Shown: positions 51,921 to 62,174 of the stretch, piece by piece
How positions within the stretch are numbered: position 1 is the stretch's first letter
Layout: the number at the start of each line of letters is the position of its first letter
Source: Bufo bufo
Taxonomy: Eukaryota; Chordata; Amphibia; Anura; Bufonidae
Direction of reading: 5' to 3'
Assembly: GCF_905171765.1 (NCBI RefSeq)
Contig: NC_053390.1
Span: forward strand, 210,867,359 to 210,931,358
Length of the DNA: 64,000 nucleotides
Translations under genes and position numbers: made by a program
Notes under the pieces: generated by a model
The model's input: only the letters and a program-made list of their open reading frames with translations
Told to the model about the DNA's origin: nothing
Database searches by the model: none

Positions 51921-53570
51921 GATATTAGACAATACTGTCAAACATGCGATACCTGCCAGAGGGTAGGGAAGAGAGGGGATCGCTATAAAGCCAAACTCAG
52001 ATCCCTGCCCATAATTGAAGAACCCTTCAGTCGAGTAGCTGTAGACATAATAGGACCTCTAGCGAAACCCAGTTCCTCCGGCAAGAAATACATCTTGACC
52101 GTAGTGGACTACGCCACTAGATACCCAGAGGCAGTGGCGTTGACCAACGTACATGCAGAGACTATAGCCGATGCCCTTATGCGAATATTCTCCCGTATGG
52201 GATTTTCCCAGGAGATTATATCGGATAGGGGCACCCAGTTCACTGCAGAGGTCACCCACCAACTCTGGAAAGTGTGTGGGGTGAAACCGATCTTAAACTC
52301 CGCCTACCACCCCCAGTCCAACGGGCTCTGTGAACGGTTTAACGGAACACTTAAACAGATGATCCGCACGTTCATAGACACTCAAAAAGACTGGGAACGG
52401 TTTTTGCCCCACTTGCTCTTTGCCTATAGGGAAGTACCCCAAGAATCCACGGGATTCTCCCCTTTTGAATTATTGTTCGAGAGGAGAGTGAGGGGCCCCT
52501 TAGACCTTATCAGAGAACACTGGGAGGGAGGGGTAACTACGAATGGTACCCCTATTGTCCCATACGTGCTGGAGTTTAGGGAACGCTTGGAGGCTCTGAC
52601 CCAGACGGTACGTACTAACCTCCAAGCGGCCCAACAACGACAGAGCAGATGGTACGATAAGGGGGCCAGGGACCGCAGCTTTCAGGTCGGGCAGAAGGTG
52701 TTAATCCTACGGCCAGTCCCTAATGACAAGCTGCAGGCCTCCTGGCAGGGCCCATACAAGGTGGTGGAGCAAATCTGCGATACCACCTATGTGATCGGCC
52801 CGTGCACTGGAGCAGGGGGCAGACGCATGCTCCATGTGAACATGCTGAAGCCCTACTACGAGCGCATAGAAGAGGTGACCGCTATTTGCGCCTCTGCCGC
52901 AGAGGACTTTGACAATTTACCTCTCCCAGACCTCCTAGAGAAAGAGGGCCAGAAAGAGGACCTGGAAGAGGTTCAGTTAGGCGAACAGCTGAGTCCCCAG
53001 GAAAGGGCGCAGGCTCATAGTCTAATAAGGGAAAAAGGAACCACTTTTTCTAATCTCCCCGGGTACACCCCGTTAGCCACCCACAGAGTAGAAACACCAG
53101 GGCAGACCCCTCTCCGCCAACCTCCTTACCGCATACCTGAATCCGTAAAGGATAATATGCGCAAGGAAATAGAAGAAATGCTACAACTAGGAGTCATAGA
53201 GCACTATGAAAGCCCTTGGGCTTCCCCAGTAGTTCTGGTGCCGAAGCGGGATGGGACTACCCGCTTCTGCGTAGACTACCGGAGGCTTAATGATAAGACC
53301 GTATCCGATGCCTACCCTATGCCCCGGATAGACGAGCTCCTGGACAAAATGGCCAGGGGCCAATACCTCACCACAATAGATCTTTGTAAGGGGTATTGGC
53401 AGATTCCCCTAGCCGAAGACGCCATCCCTAAGTCGGCGTTTGTCACCCCGTTTGGCCTGTACCAGTTAAGGTCATGCATTCGGGATGAAAAACGCTCCGG
53501 CTACTTTTCAGAGGATGGTGGATCGGCTATTGGATGGGTTCCAGGAGTACGCTTGCGCCTATCTAGATGA
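51921..53570 (+). CDS. Gmr1-like integrase followed by RT
   Basis: In the same frame as gag and open from just after the TAG. The zinc domain is completed by YCQTCDTCQRV. The integrase core has VDIIGPL (first Asp, 52044-52046), IISDRGTQF (second) and QSNGLCERFNGT (Glu). A C-terminal part (VGQKVLILRP, WQGPYKVVEQ, RMLHVNMLKPYY) follows. RT begins near 53085: LRQPPYRIPESVKDNMRKEI, GVIEHYESPWASPVVLVPKR, FCVDYRRLN and TIDLCKGYWQ (first RT Asp). A one-base deletion near 53467 shifts the frame, so the last 35 residues are spurious. Confidence 0.93.
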   Translation, partial: DIRQYCQTCDTCQRVGKRGDRYKAKLRSLPIIEEPFSRVAVDIIGPLAKPSSSGKKYILTVVDYATRYPEAVALTNVHAETIADALMRIFSRMGFSQEIISDRGTQFTAEVTHQLWKVCGVKPILNSAYHPQSNGLCERFNGTLKQMIRTFIDTQKDWERFLPHLLFAYREVPQESTGFSPFELLFERRVRGPLDLIREHWEGGVTTNGTPIVPYVLEFRERLEALTQTVRTNLQAAQQRQSRWYDKGARDRSFQVGQKVLILRPVPNDKLQASWQGPYKVVEQICDTTYVIGPCTGAGGRRMLHVNMLKPYYERIEEVTAICASAAEDFDNLPLPDLLEKEGQKEDLEEVQLGEQLSPQERAQAHSLIREKGTTFSNLPGYTPLATHRVETPGQTPLRQPPYRIPESVKDNMRKEIEEMLQLGVIEHYESPWASPVVLVPKRDGTTRFCVDYRRLNDKTVSDAYPMPRIDELLDKMARGQYLTTIDLCKGYWQIPLAEDAIPKSAFVTPFGLYQLRSCIRDEKRSGYFSEDGGSAIGWVPGVRLRLSR

Positions 53571-54360
53571 TATAGCGATCTTCAGCCACTCCTGGACTGA
53601 ACACCTGAACCCACATAGGAGCCGAACTAGACCGTATTAGGGAGGCAGGATTAACTCTGAAACCCAGTAAGTGCCATATAGGATGGCAGAAGTCCAATAC
53701 CTAGGACACCGGGTAGGGAGCGGCCCAACAAAAACCCGAACCGGCTAAGGTAGAGCTGTAACCAAATGGCCAACCCCTCGTACCAAAACTCAAGTACTGG
53801 CATTCCTAGGTACGCAGATACTACCGTAAATTTGTACCCAACTACAGTACCCTGGCCAAACCCCTCACACGATTTGACCCGCAAGAATCTCCCTAAGATA
53901 GTAGTCTGGACCCAGATTGTGCAGCAGGCATTCCAGCAACTAAAAACGGCTCTTGTGAATTCACCTGTACTTGCCGCCCCTGATCCAACTAAACGCTTTT
54001 CTCTCCACACAGACGCTTCTATGTTTGGATTGGGGCAGTACTGAGCCAAGTCGGAGAAGATGGCGGCGAGCATCCAGTGGCTTACTAAGCAGAAAACTTT
54101 TACCCCGGAAGTAAGCTACGCCGCCATAGAAAAAGAATGTCTGGCCGTGGTGTGGACCCTTAAAAGCTGCAGCCCTATTGTATGGACAACCCTTTTCCTT
54201 ACTCACGGATCACAACCCTTTGGTGTGGCTGAACAGGGTGTCAGGAGACAATGCCCGGCTGCTGCGCTGGAGTTTGGCGCTGCAGCCTTTTGACTTTACC
54301 ATCCACTACCGCCCAGGGAAGCAAAATGGCAAACGCCGACGGGTTATCCAGACAAACTGA
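53468..54360 (+). pseudogene. Gmr1-like RT palm and RNase H
   Basis: In the shifted frame: FGMKNAPATFQRMVDRLLDG and YACAYLDDIAIFSHSWTEHL, with the YLDD box at 53560-53571. More indels follow. RNase H fragments: FSLHTDASMFGLG near 54000 (catalytic Asp), SYAAIEKECLAVVWTLK, SLLTDHNPLVWLN and DFTIHYRPGKQNG ending near 54340. It lies last before the 3' LTR, as expected for the Gmr1 gene order. Confidence 0.9.
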
Positions 54361-54454
54361 ACCTTGAAAAGTGATCTGTGAGCGCTCCTCCGTACATCCC
54401 CAAGCCGATCCGTTGGGATCAGACTGTGTATGCCGGCTTGGTTCTGGGGAGCAT

Positions 54455-54794
54455 TGTGGCAAACCTAGCCACTTACAGAATGTCTTTCTTGTCTGTACCT
54501 CTTCCCCTCCCCCCTTTTTACCTGTCCCATTGTTTCCCCAGCAGGGTGTTGTCTCAGGCCCTTGCTATTGTCTGACCCCACTTTCCTTGTACCATAGTAA
54601 TCTATGTATTGTATGTAAATGAGGCTTGTTGGCAGTTTGAAACCAGGTGCGCATGCCTGGTAAAGTCATTTGACTCCCAAACTGTGTGTCGTCCAGTCAC
54701 TGGGGAAATTGTCTCTTGGATATTGACCTGCTTCTTCAGCTACAAGGGGATTTAAGTGAAGATAATTAAGGGTAAACCGTGAAGCTCCGCAACA
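54455..54794 (+). repeat. Gmr1-like 3' LTR
   Basis: 340 bp copy of the 5' LTR, preceded by a purine-rich GGTTCTGGGGAGCAT that may be the polypurine tract. Followed by GAAGT. Confidence 0.92.
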
Positions 54795-54796
54795 GA

Positions 54797-54870
54797 AGTT
54801 GTGCTGCCTACGACTCCAGAAAATGAAAATTTTCAGTGAGTAAATTCTATTACTTCCTGGACGTCCTACA
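54797..54870 (-). repeat. DIRS internal complementary region
   Basis: On the minus strand AATTTACTCACTGAAAATTT TCATTTTCTGGAG...GTAGGCAGCAC matches 47388-47437 on the plus strand (about 85% by eye). In DIRS elements such a segment templates completion of the ends. Confidence 0.75.
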
Positions 54871-54949
54871 ATGGGAGTTCTGTAACAATAGAACAAAAAA
54901 TCAAGGAGGGTTAACACCAACTGCTTCCTCGATCACTCTTTTGCCAAAG

Positions 54950-55800
54950 GCTGACCCCTCTAGTGCCGAGACGTTTAGTCTGTAGTATTTAACAAACGTA
55001 GAAGCTGAGGACCAGGGGCAGCTTTACAAATTAGATCCAGTAGAAATTTGTGCCAATTCTGCCCATGAGGTTGACGTGGAGAGCGTAGAGTGTGCTTTTA
55101 GAGGAAAAGGAGCATCCCGACCATCCAGTATGTCTGAGAATACATTTTTAATCCATCTGGACAGTGAAGCTTTTGAGGCAAATGTAGAGACTGTTCTTGA
55201 GTGTCTCAGGATTATCCCTTAATACTGGTAGAACTATTTCTTGATTCAGATTAATTGCAGAATTAACTTTAAGGTAGAAAACCTGGGAGGAATTTAAGAA
55301 CTAGGCGGGTTCAAAGAGATCTCTGAGATAAGGCTTGCAGTTCTCCCACTCTTTTCAGCAGATGTAATAGCAACAAGAAAGAGAGTTTTAAAGGATATAT
55401 ATTTTATAGAGGCCGTTTTCCAGAGTATCGAAGGTGGCAAGGTACGTTGCTTAAGAACGATTTGCCAAGTCCCATGTGGGAAACTGGAGGATGAAATACT
55501 GGTCTAAGGTTCTTAATTGCTTTAAAAAAACCTATGTACCACATTTTGTTTGGTCATTCTTCCACCTAGGCGAGCATTAATGTCTGTGAAGTGAACCTTT
55601 AATGTGTTTGTATTTTAGACCCCTGTCCAAAGCCTTCCTGTAAAAACTGAAGAACCGCCGTCCAGTGTCATGTTCTGCCTTATGATTGGAACACTACTTC
55701 AAATAAATTCTTCAAACCCTTGAATAGGTTTCATTGTAGATGGTCCTCCTGGAGGACATGATTGTATCTATGACCGCATTGGAGAGGCCCTGGCTTGCGA
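54950..55800 (-). pseudogene. DIRS tyrosine recombinase remnant
   Basis: Minus-strand frames keep ERVGELQALSQRS, typical of the DIRS recombinase, then LKAHSTLRS-like sequence around the catalytic HXXR region. FLLDLICKAA and LLRLLNTTD follow, which normally lead to the active Tyr. Many stops. The order after RNase H towards the internal complementary region agrees with DIRS. Low identity makes exact residues uncertain. Confidence 0.6.
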
Positions 55801-56238
55801 GTTGTCCGCTCATTCTCCAAGTCCGTTAAATGGAGTCAGGACAAATCTGAGCTTGGGATAGAAAATCCTGGCACAGTGGAAGTTTCCAATATCAGTCTCT
55901 TGAAAGGGACAACGCATAGCGGAAACCAGGCCCTCCTGGGCCAAAAACGCATCACCACAATGGCTTCTGCCTCCTCGACCATGATCTTCTTCAAAGTCCT
56001 CATGATTGAGTGGAATTGGGGAAGGGGGGGAAGCATATATCAGCTTCTATGAAATGGAAAGCTTATATGTTCTTCTATGAAATGGATAGACGTCTAGAGG
56101 CCAGGGACGGGAGCAAATTTGGTTGTCTTGGCATTCTCCGTGGTCGCCATAACATCTATATCTGGAATTCCCATCCTCTGGGTGACGTGAAAAAATATCT
56201 TCTTGCTGAGGCTCTGCTCGGCAGGGATGTACTGCATT

Positions 56239-56592
56239 TCAGCTTGGCAAATCTGCTGCAATGTTCTCTGTTCCCCGAATGTGGACTGCTGTTAGGCTGT
56301 GGAGATAGTTTTCTGCCCACACAAAAATTGGCGACATTCTCTGGACAGGAGACGGACTTCTCATCCCTCCCTGCTTGTTGATGTAAAACACAGCTGACAA
56401 GTTGTCAGACTGAACTAGTACATCTTTCTGAAGGAGGGAAGACTGGAAATGACGCAATGCCAACTTGATGGCCCTCAACTCTTTCATGTTGGAGGAGAGA
56501 GTTCTTTCTTCCCAGGACCACTTGCCTTGAGACCATTCCCCTCCTACATGGGCACCCCAGCCCCAATTTGACGCATCCGACGTGAGAACCAC
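56239..56592 (-). pseudogene. DIRS RNase H domain
   Basis: An open frame has VLTSDASNWGWGAHV (first Asp), LSSNMKELRAIKLALRHF (Glu), VLVQSDNLSAVFYINKQGG (Asp) and AVHIRGTENIAADLPS. These are the RNase H motifs of DIRS elements. It follows RT on the minus strand after a frame change near 56.6 kb. Confidence 0.9.
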
Positions 56593-56631
56593 TGTTGATT
56601 TAGCGGTCAGAGATCTCCCATTTTTCAGCCA

Positions 56632-57330
56632 TCACTTTAGATCTACTTTTGTGGATGGGTAAATTCTGAGGAATCTGTCTAATGAGAGCGGATTTCTGTC
56701 CCAAAAGTCCAAAATATTTGTTTGTAGATTACGAAAATGAGCTCTCGCCCAGGGAACTCCATCTATCGCTGAGGTTAGAGACCCCATTACCTTCATCGCC
56801 GTCCTGATGGAGACCCGGGAGTTTTTCACCAGATGGTGGACTTCTCGGACAATCTTCAGAATTCTGTCATCTGATAGAGTGATCGTCATTCGTCTGGTGT
56901 CGATGATGAATCCCAGAAACTGAAGACGATTGGATGGATTGAGACTCGATTTCTCCAAATTGATAAGAAAACCGTGCTTGGCAAGCATCTCCAGAGTCAC
57001 CTGTAGGTGAAGCTTCAAATGTTGCTCTGAGGATGCTTTGACTAACCAGTCGTCCAAGTATGGGACCACAAATTTCCCCTGTAATCTGAGTGCCGCTGTA
57101 AGAACCACGATCAACTTTGTGAACACACGTGGGGCTACTGAGATTCCAAAAGGGAAGGCACGTAAACTGAAGAACATGAGAGGGCATCTGTATTGCTATT
57201 CTTAGAAACTTTCTGTGGGCTGGAAGGACTGGTGTATGGAGATAGACAACTCTCAAGTCTATTGTTGACATAAAATCGCCTTCTTGCAGGAATGCTGTAA
57301 CAGAGTTGATGTTCTCCATTATGAACTTTT
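56632..57330 (-). pseudogene. DIRS reverse transcriptase
   Basis: Minus-strand frames with MSTIDLRVVYLHTPVL (first Asp region, 57319 frame), then AFPFGISVAPRVFTKL and VVPYLDDWLVKA (YLDD) in the 57177-56632 frame. LEKSSLNPSNRLQFLGFIID and RTAMKVMGSLTSAIDGVPWA follow, all typical of DIRS RT. A frameshift near 57.18 kb splits the domain. Confidence 0.92.
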
Positions 57331-57336
57331 TCTTGA

Positions 57337-58577
57337 TTAAATATGTTTAAAAAAGTAAGATTTATCACTAAGCGCCATTTTGAGGCTGATAATCTGCCAC
57401 CAACTGGAGGGATTGATGATCTGGCGTAAAAAATCTGAGGACTTCTGACTAGTGATCTTTGTATTGTCTGAGCTTGGTTTCCGTCTGAACTGGTTCCTTC
57501 CAGTAAATCTTCCTCTAAACTTCGGAGATGTTTTGTTTTGGCTACGAAAAAGCTTAGTTGTTGGTCTCATAGGCTGTGGAAATAAGATACCCTTGCCTTC
57601 ACTTAGGTTCTTCAGTATGTCTTCCAGCTGTTTGTCCCAAACAGTCAAGCTGGCTGAAAGGGCAAAGCACAGAAGTGATACTTCGATGGTACATCTCCGG
57701 ACCACTGTTTGATCCACAACGCTCTTCTGGCTGCTGTTGACATAACCATGGATCTGGGAGGAGAATTTCAGCGCATCCACTTGAGAATCGCACAGAAAAT
57801 CTGCTGCAGATTTCATGATAGGAAGATTCTCCCAAAATTTCTTCTCTAGGAACCCCTTCTTGTAGAATCATGTGTCAGTCGACTAAGCCAGATCCTTAGG
57901 GCTCTTGCTACTGGAGCTGAGGACAAGGCAATGTGCACAGATGAGGTTGCGGCCATATCTCTTTATAAATCAGTCAGCCTTTCTGTCTAAGGCTCTTTAA
58001 GCAAAGACGAATCCTGAGAAGGGAACACAAGCTCTTTTAGAGAGCCTGGCGACTGCCAAATCTACCTTAGGTGGTGCTTCCCAACTGGAAATTTCTTTGG
58101 GTCCAGTCTTCTATCTGGTTTGGCCACTAACTCTCAGGCACTCTTTGAGCACAGGATTTGAAAGAAGTATTTGCCCTTAGTTGCAGGGAAATAAAAGAGT
58201 TTCTCTTTTTTTAGATTTATTTTCTGTGTTCTTTTCCGATTCCACAGCTCGTTTAACAGCTTTCATGAGAGAGACCATCACTATGGAACAGATCCTCAGA
58301 GGCCCTTATAGATGAGTCGTCTGAAGATATACTTTCCTCAGAGCTGTCAGAATCAGAGGAAGTCTGTACAAATTGTGGTGTCGTTTCTCTGTGTATTCTT
58401 TTAGCTTCTTAGTCGCTGGCACTGGAAGCAGATTCTGCAAGGTCTCTAATTTGAGACTTGAACCAGTCCATAAATGAAGAGGCCTGGGTTTGAAAAGCTG
58501 AAGATATATTAGCAGTTCGGACATATGCTCCCTTCAATATCATCAGGTAGGGGCTGCTGGCAGGTTGAACACACTCA
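57337..58577 (-). pseudogene. DIRS gag-like region
   Basis: The open stretch 57816-57337 ends with a basic tail (FRGRFTGRNQFRRK), like the nucleic-acid-binding end of DIRS gag. Further upstream frames (58306-58600: LLIYLQLFKPRPLHLWTG and others) are short and broken. Assignment rests mainly on position before RT. Confidence 0.6.
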
Positions 58578-59337
58578 GCCAGATTTATCAAATTTATCAT
58601 TTGCGACTTTTATTGGCTCTGCACTATCCTCGCCATTTTTCTGAAAGTGGGCATGTTTTCTTATGTAAATGAATCTTGAAGATTTACTATTGCGAATGTG
58701 CAATTCACTCCAGTGAGGACCATGCTCATCTTATGCAACTTTTAATAGAACATGTGACTTTTTCGTAAAGACATGCAACTTTTGTAAGCTGCTTACTGAC
58801 AGATAAACTGCTACCGTCAAACCACATTTATCACAGTATTAAGGACCGATCATAAATCTGACTTGGCTAAAACAGACTTTAGGCTACTTTCACACCTGCG
58901 TTCAGGTGTCCGCTCGTGAGCTCCGTTTGAAGGGGCTCACGAGCGGTCCTGAACGCAGCCGTCCAGCCCCAATGCATTCTCGGGTGTCCGCCTGGCCGTG
59001 CGGAGGCGAGCGGATCCGTCCAGACTTATAATGGAAGTCAATGGGGACGGATCCACTTGAAGATGACACCATATGGCTCAATCTTCAAGCGGATCCGTTC
59101 CCCATTGACTTTCAATGTAAAGTCTGAACGGATCCGCTCAGGCTACTTTCAGACTTAGAAAATTTTCTAAGTTATAATGCAGACGGATCCGTTCTGAACG
59201 GATGCAAACGTCTGCATTATCGGAGCGGACCCGTCTGATGAAACATCAGACGGATCCGCTCCGAACGCTAGTGTGAAAGTAGCCTAAGTGGTATGTGAAA
59301 GTAGAGTGAGCTGTCAGAGTAATGATAAATCTGGCCC
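58578..59337. mobile_element. MITE with GCCAGATTTATCA ends
   Basis: Terminal inverted repeat GCCAGATTTATCA at the left and TGATAAATCTGGC at the right. It contains the Harbinger-type MITE at 58882-59284. Target duplication not clear. No coding. Confidence 0.65.
58882..59284. mobile_element. Harbinger-type MITE, 403 bp
   Basis: Ends GGCTACTTTCACACCTGCG and GCTAGTGTGAAAGTAGCC, flanked by TTA and TAA. The TWA duplication carries one mismatch or is TA only. The interior is again rich in CGGATCCG(T/C). Inserted in the MITE 58578-59337. Confidence 0.85.
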
Positions 59338-59466
59338 ACTGTGTCTGGACTTGCATTTCCTCTTATGGGAATTCATTCGACAAACAGAATTAGTTAAATT
59401 AACCTTCTAATCCCTTAAATGGGGTTAGCCAGATGTCACCCTGCAAAAATACCTCTTGCACTAGAG

Positions 59467-59781
59467 ATAGTGAACCTTTTAGAGACCGAGTGCTCAAACT
59501 GCAACCCAAAACCCACTTATTTATTGCAAAGTGCCAACACAGCAATTTAACCTGAATAGTACACTCCAATATAGTGTATCGTCCATGTACTTTATATATA
59601 AAGAGTCGGCCTCCATTCAGTTCACTGCTTGTGCCATTCATAGGCGCGTCCTACGCTGATGAATGGTGGGAAAAAGTCTAAGGCATATGGTACACCATAG
59701 ACTTTTTCCAGGGTGCTGGTGCCCACAGGGAGGGCTGTGAGTGCCGCCTCTGGCACCCATGCCATAGGTTTGCCACCACTG
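59467..59781. mobile_element. hAT-type non-autonomous element
   Basis: 8-bp target duplication CACTAGAG at 59459-59466 and 59782-59789. The right end is GGTTTGCCACCACTG and the left end is ATAGTGAACCTTTTAG, shortened. The body (GACCGAGTGCTCAAACTGCA, ACCCAAAACCCACTTATTTA) is a familiar hAT-type repeat. No transposase. Confidence 0.88.
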
Positions 59782-59789
59782 CACTAGAG

Positions 59790-60164
59790 GAATCTGCTGC
59801 CTGGCAGAGTGGACGCCGACTGAGCGCACCCTGAAATAAAAAAAATGAATGCATGTAATCTCGCAAGAGCCAAGGCATCAGCGTGGCTGATCTCACTCTA
59901 CTACACAGAGTGGGCAAGTGCACTAGAGTAACTTACCAGACCTCTTCATCACCCACTGAAACCTCGCAACCCAAAGCACCAGCTCACAGAAGGCAAACAC
60001 AATGCTTGTGTCAGGCATATGCAATCAGGACAAGTTTTGGCTGAGGGACAAGAGCACCTCTTGTATACCAGCACACTTTATATAAAGTTTTGCCCTGCCA
60101 TGAGGGCAACCTAAATCCATGTCACTGCTTGAGGAGGAAGAGAGAAAAAAAAAAAAAACACATG
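59790..60164. other. DIRS 5' region, no gene read
   Basis: Sequence between the hAT element and the DIRS terminal repeat; no domain found. A poly-A run lies at 60146-60160. Confidence 0.5.
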
Positions 60165-60306
60165 GGTCTTGTCTGCAACGCTTTATAGGAACCAAAAGGG
60201 GATGGGCCAAAGTGATTGTTTACATATTTAATTAATATAGCTGAATAACATGTCTTCTGCTTTGCTGCTTTGAGTTGGGGGTCAATCGAGTTTACCCATT
60301 GCGTGC

Positions 60307-60307
<1 letters not shown>
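60165..60307 (-). repeat. DIRS terminal repeat, right (empty L1 site)
   Basis: The reverse complement reads GCAATGGGTAAACTCGATTG ... TATATTAATTAAATATGTAA ACAATCACTTTGGCCC. This equals 47440-47508 joined directly to 49438 onward, so it shows the site before L1 inserted. It ends at a CA microsatellite. Confidence 0.85.

Positions 60308-60340
<33 letters not shown>
60308..60340. repeat. (CA)n microsatellite
   Basis: About 14-15 CA units at the outer edge of the DIRS terminal repeat. Confidence 0.95.
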
Positions 60341-60341
<1 letters not shown>

Positions 60342-60344
60342 TTA

Positions 60345-61191
60345 CTGCTAACATGAAGTACAATGTGTCAAAAAAAAAAAAAAATCTGAAACTGTTAGGC
60401 AAGTAAAACCATTCCAAAGTTATTACCACATAATGTGTCATGTCCGATTGCAAAAATAGAACTGGGAAAAAGGTGAAAACTGGCCTGGAAGAAGTGGTTA
60501 AAGAGAACATTCAATATTCGGGATGCAAAATCGCTATTAGGGAAGGGGGGGGGGGGTTAGTTTCAGTGCTCAGCCCGTTTTTCTTCCTTTTTTTCATCAC
60601 CTTCAAAGATCTACAACTTATTTTTCCGTCTACATAGCTGTATGAGGGGCTTGTTTTTACCGGACAAGTTATAGCTTAAGGTCACAACTTTCTAATTAAC
60701 TTATTAACTCTTTCTGGGAGGAAGACAGATAACAGAAATACATTTTTGTGTTTTGAAATTTTACGGCATAAAATTACAGCGATACCAAATACATAGTTAA
60801 TCTTACTACTTTTGTTCAATAAAACCCCTTTTTTTTTCCATCTTTTAAAAATAAATTTTTAGCATCACCACTTCCAAGACCCATAACTTTATTTTTCTTT
60901 TTAATTGAGTTGTGTGAGGGTCTGATATTTGCTGGACAACTTGTAGTTATCATTGGTATCATTTTGGGGTAAGTTACACAGTTTTTTTCAGTGGCAACTA
61001 AAAATAAATGATCAATTCTGTATTTTTTACTGCGTTCCACTGTAGGGGCTAATTTACATATTTGTGTGTAGTGTGGGTCGTTACGGACACGGCTATACCA
61101 AACATATGGGGGAGATTTTATTTTTGCAATTTTCTTCATGGAAAAGCACGTTTTCAATGGAAAAAAGAAAGCTTTGGGTATTTTTTATCCC
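60345..61191. other. Dispersed repeat DNA, no gene
   Basis: Contains poly-A, poly-G and T-rich runs and two loosely related blocks with CTATACCAAACATA / CGATACCAAATACATA phrases (60780, 61090) and repeated TGTGAGGG/GTATGAGGGGCTTG phrases. Probably decayed copies of one repeat. No protein domain in any frame. Confidence 0.5.
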
Positions 61192-61195
61192 TTAA

Positions 61196-61695
61196 AGAGA
61201 ACCTGTCAGCAGCAAAGACCACAACAAACCGCCAGCAGTACCTTCAAGTAGCCGGCAGTGTTTTTCTAATAATGATTTTCTTCCTGCAGTCAGATGCAGG
61301 AAAAAAAAAGTTTTATCCCCTGAGCACACTATTGTCGAGTCACTCTTGAAGTCAAGCGGGCAGCGGCCTCCTTGCTTCAAGTCAAGCTAACCACACCCCC
61401 TTTCCTGCCCCTTCTCCTGTGACTGACAGCTGGCTGTTTGGAAAAGCCAGCCAGCTGTTGGGCATAAACGCTGTCAGACACAGCGAGGGGGCGTGGTTAC
61501 CTTGAGTTGAAGAAAGGAGGCCGCTGCCCGCTTGACTTCAAGAGCAACTCGAAAAGTTGCATGCTCAGGGGATAAAATAACTTTCCTGCTTTTACCACAT
61601 CTTACTGCAGGAAGAAAATAATTAGAAACACCTTGCCGGCTACTTGAAGGTACTGCTGGCAGTTTGGTGTGGTTTTTGCTGCTGACAGGTTCCCT
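61196..61695. mobile_element. TTAA-flanked palindromic MITE, 500 bp
   Basis: TTAA at 61192-61195 and 61696-61699. Arms of about 240 bp: AGAACCTGTCAGCAGCAAA ... CAGTACCTTCAAGTAGCCGG and its reverse complement. The TTAA target suggests a piggyBac or Kolobok-type helper. A different TTAA MITE lies at 45171-47090. Confidence 0.85.
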
Positions 61696-61699
61696 TTAA

Positions 61700-62174
61700 T
61701 AGTCCCACAATGGGACCGATTGCTTTTAAATTACAATGCACTTCACATTGCATTTTTATGTAGTGCAAACTGACATGATTGAAAAGCAGGCTGCAACAGA
61801 GAGGCACAGCTTGCTGGAAAACACTGAAGGCCCAGGTCCAGCCAGCCTTTACACACATCAATGCAATCGTGGGGTCCCAATGGAGACAGCCTGCTCCCTC
61901 TGTCACCACTGCGCATCCAGGCTGTTAGGGCAGGAGTGTGCTCTCGAGAGCCGAGCCCCTGCTCACTGCAGACCCACCGTAAAAAAGCCATATTTGTGGT
62001 CACTAAGGGGCTAACCAGCCACTTAGCAGGCTGTGCATTTATATATTTGTTACCTACTCATTACAAGGAGGTAGGCCATTTATCAGAGGTGCGGGGTTGT
62101 CTTGGAGACTGTATTTGCATCAGTTAATTGCATCAATGGACCATGAAGAACTTCTAAATAAATATACTTTACTT
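61700..62174. other. No gene recognised
   Basis: Mixed-composition DNA. Overlapping open frames on both strands at 61640-62127 show no domain and no repeat family that I can name. Confidence 0.5.

Larger units (their letters stand above)
49548..54794 (+). mobile_element. Gmr1-like Ty3/gypsy retrotransposon
   Basis: LTRs TGTGGCAAACC...CCGCAACA at 49548-49882 and 54455-54794, TSD GAAGT at 49543-49547 and 54795-54799. The gene order is gag, protease, integrase, RT, RNase H: integrase comes before RT, the copia-like order known for the Gmr1 group of gypsy elements. The frame from 50022 to about 53470 is uninterrupted except for one TAG at 51918. Downstream RT/RNase H is frameshifted. LTRs are about 97% identical by eye. 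Confidence 0.95.
47385..60307 (-). mobile_element. DIRS-like tyrosine-recombinase retroelement
   Basis: Minus-strand remains run gag-like region (57.3-58.6 kb), RT, RNase H and a decayed tyrosine recombinase (about 54.95-55.8 kb). Inverted terminal repeats: 47437-47508 joined to 49438-49510, and 60165-60300 in reverse (AATGGGT...AACTCGATTGACCCC). An internal complementary region at 54797-54846 mirrors the left outer edge 47388-47437 (TTTACTCAC...TTTCCTGGAG...GTAGGCAGCACA). These are hallmarks of DIRS. It is inactive and carries an L1, a Gmr1-like gypsy and MITE insertions. Confidence 0.85.
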
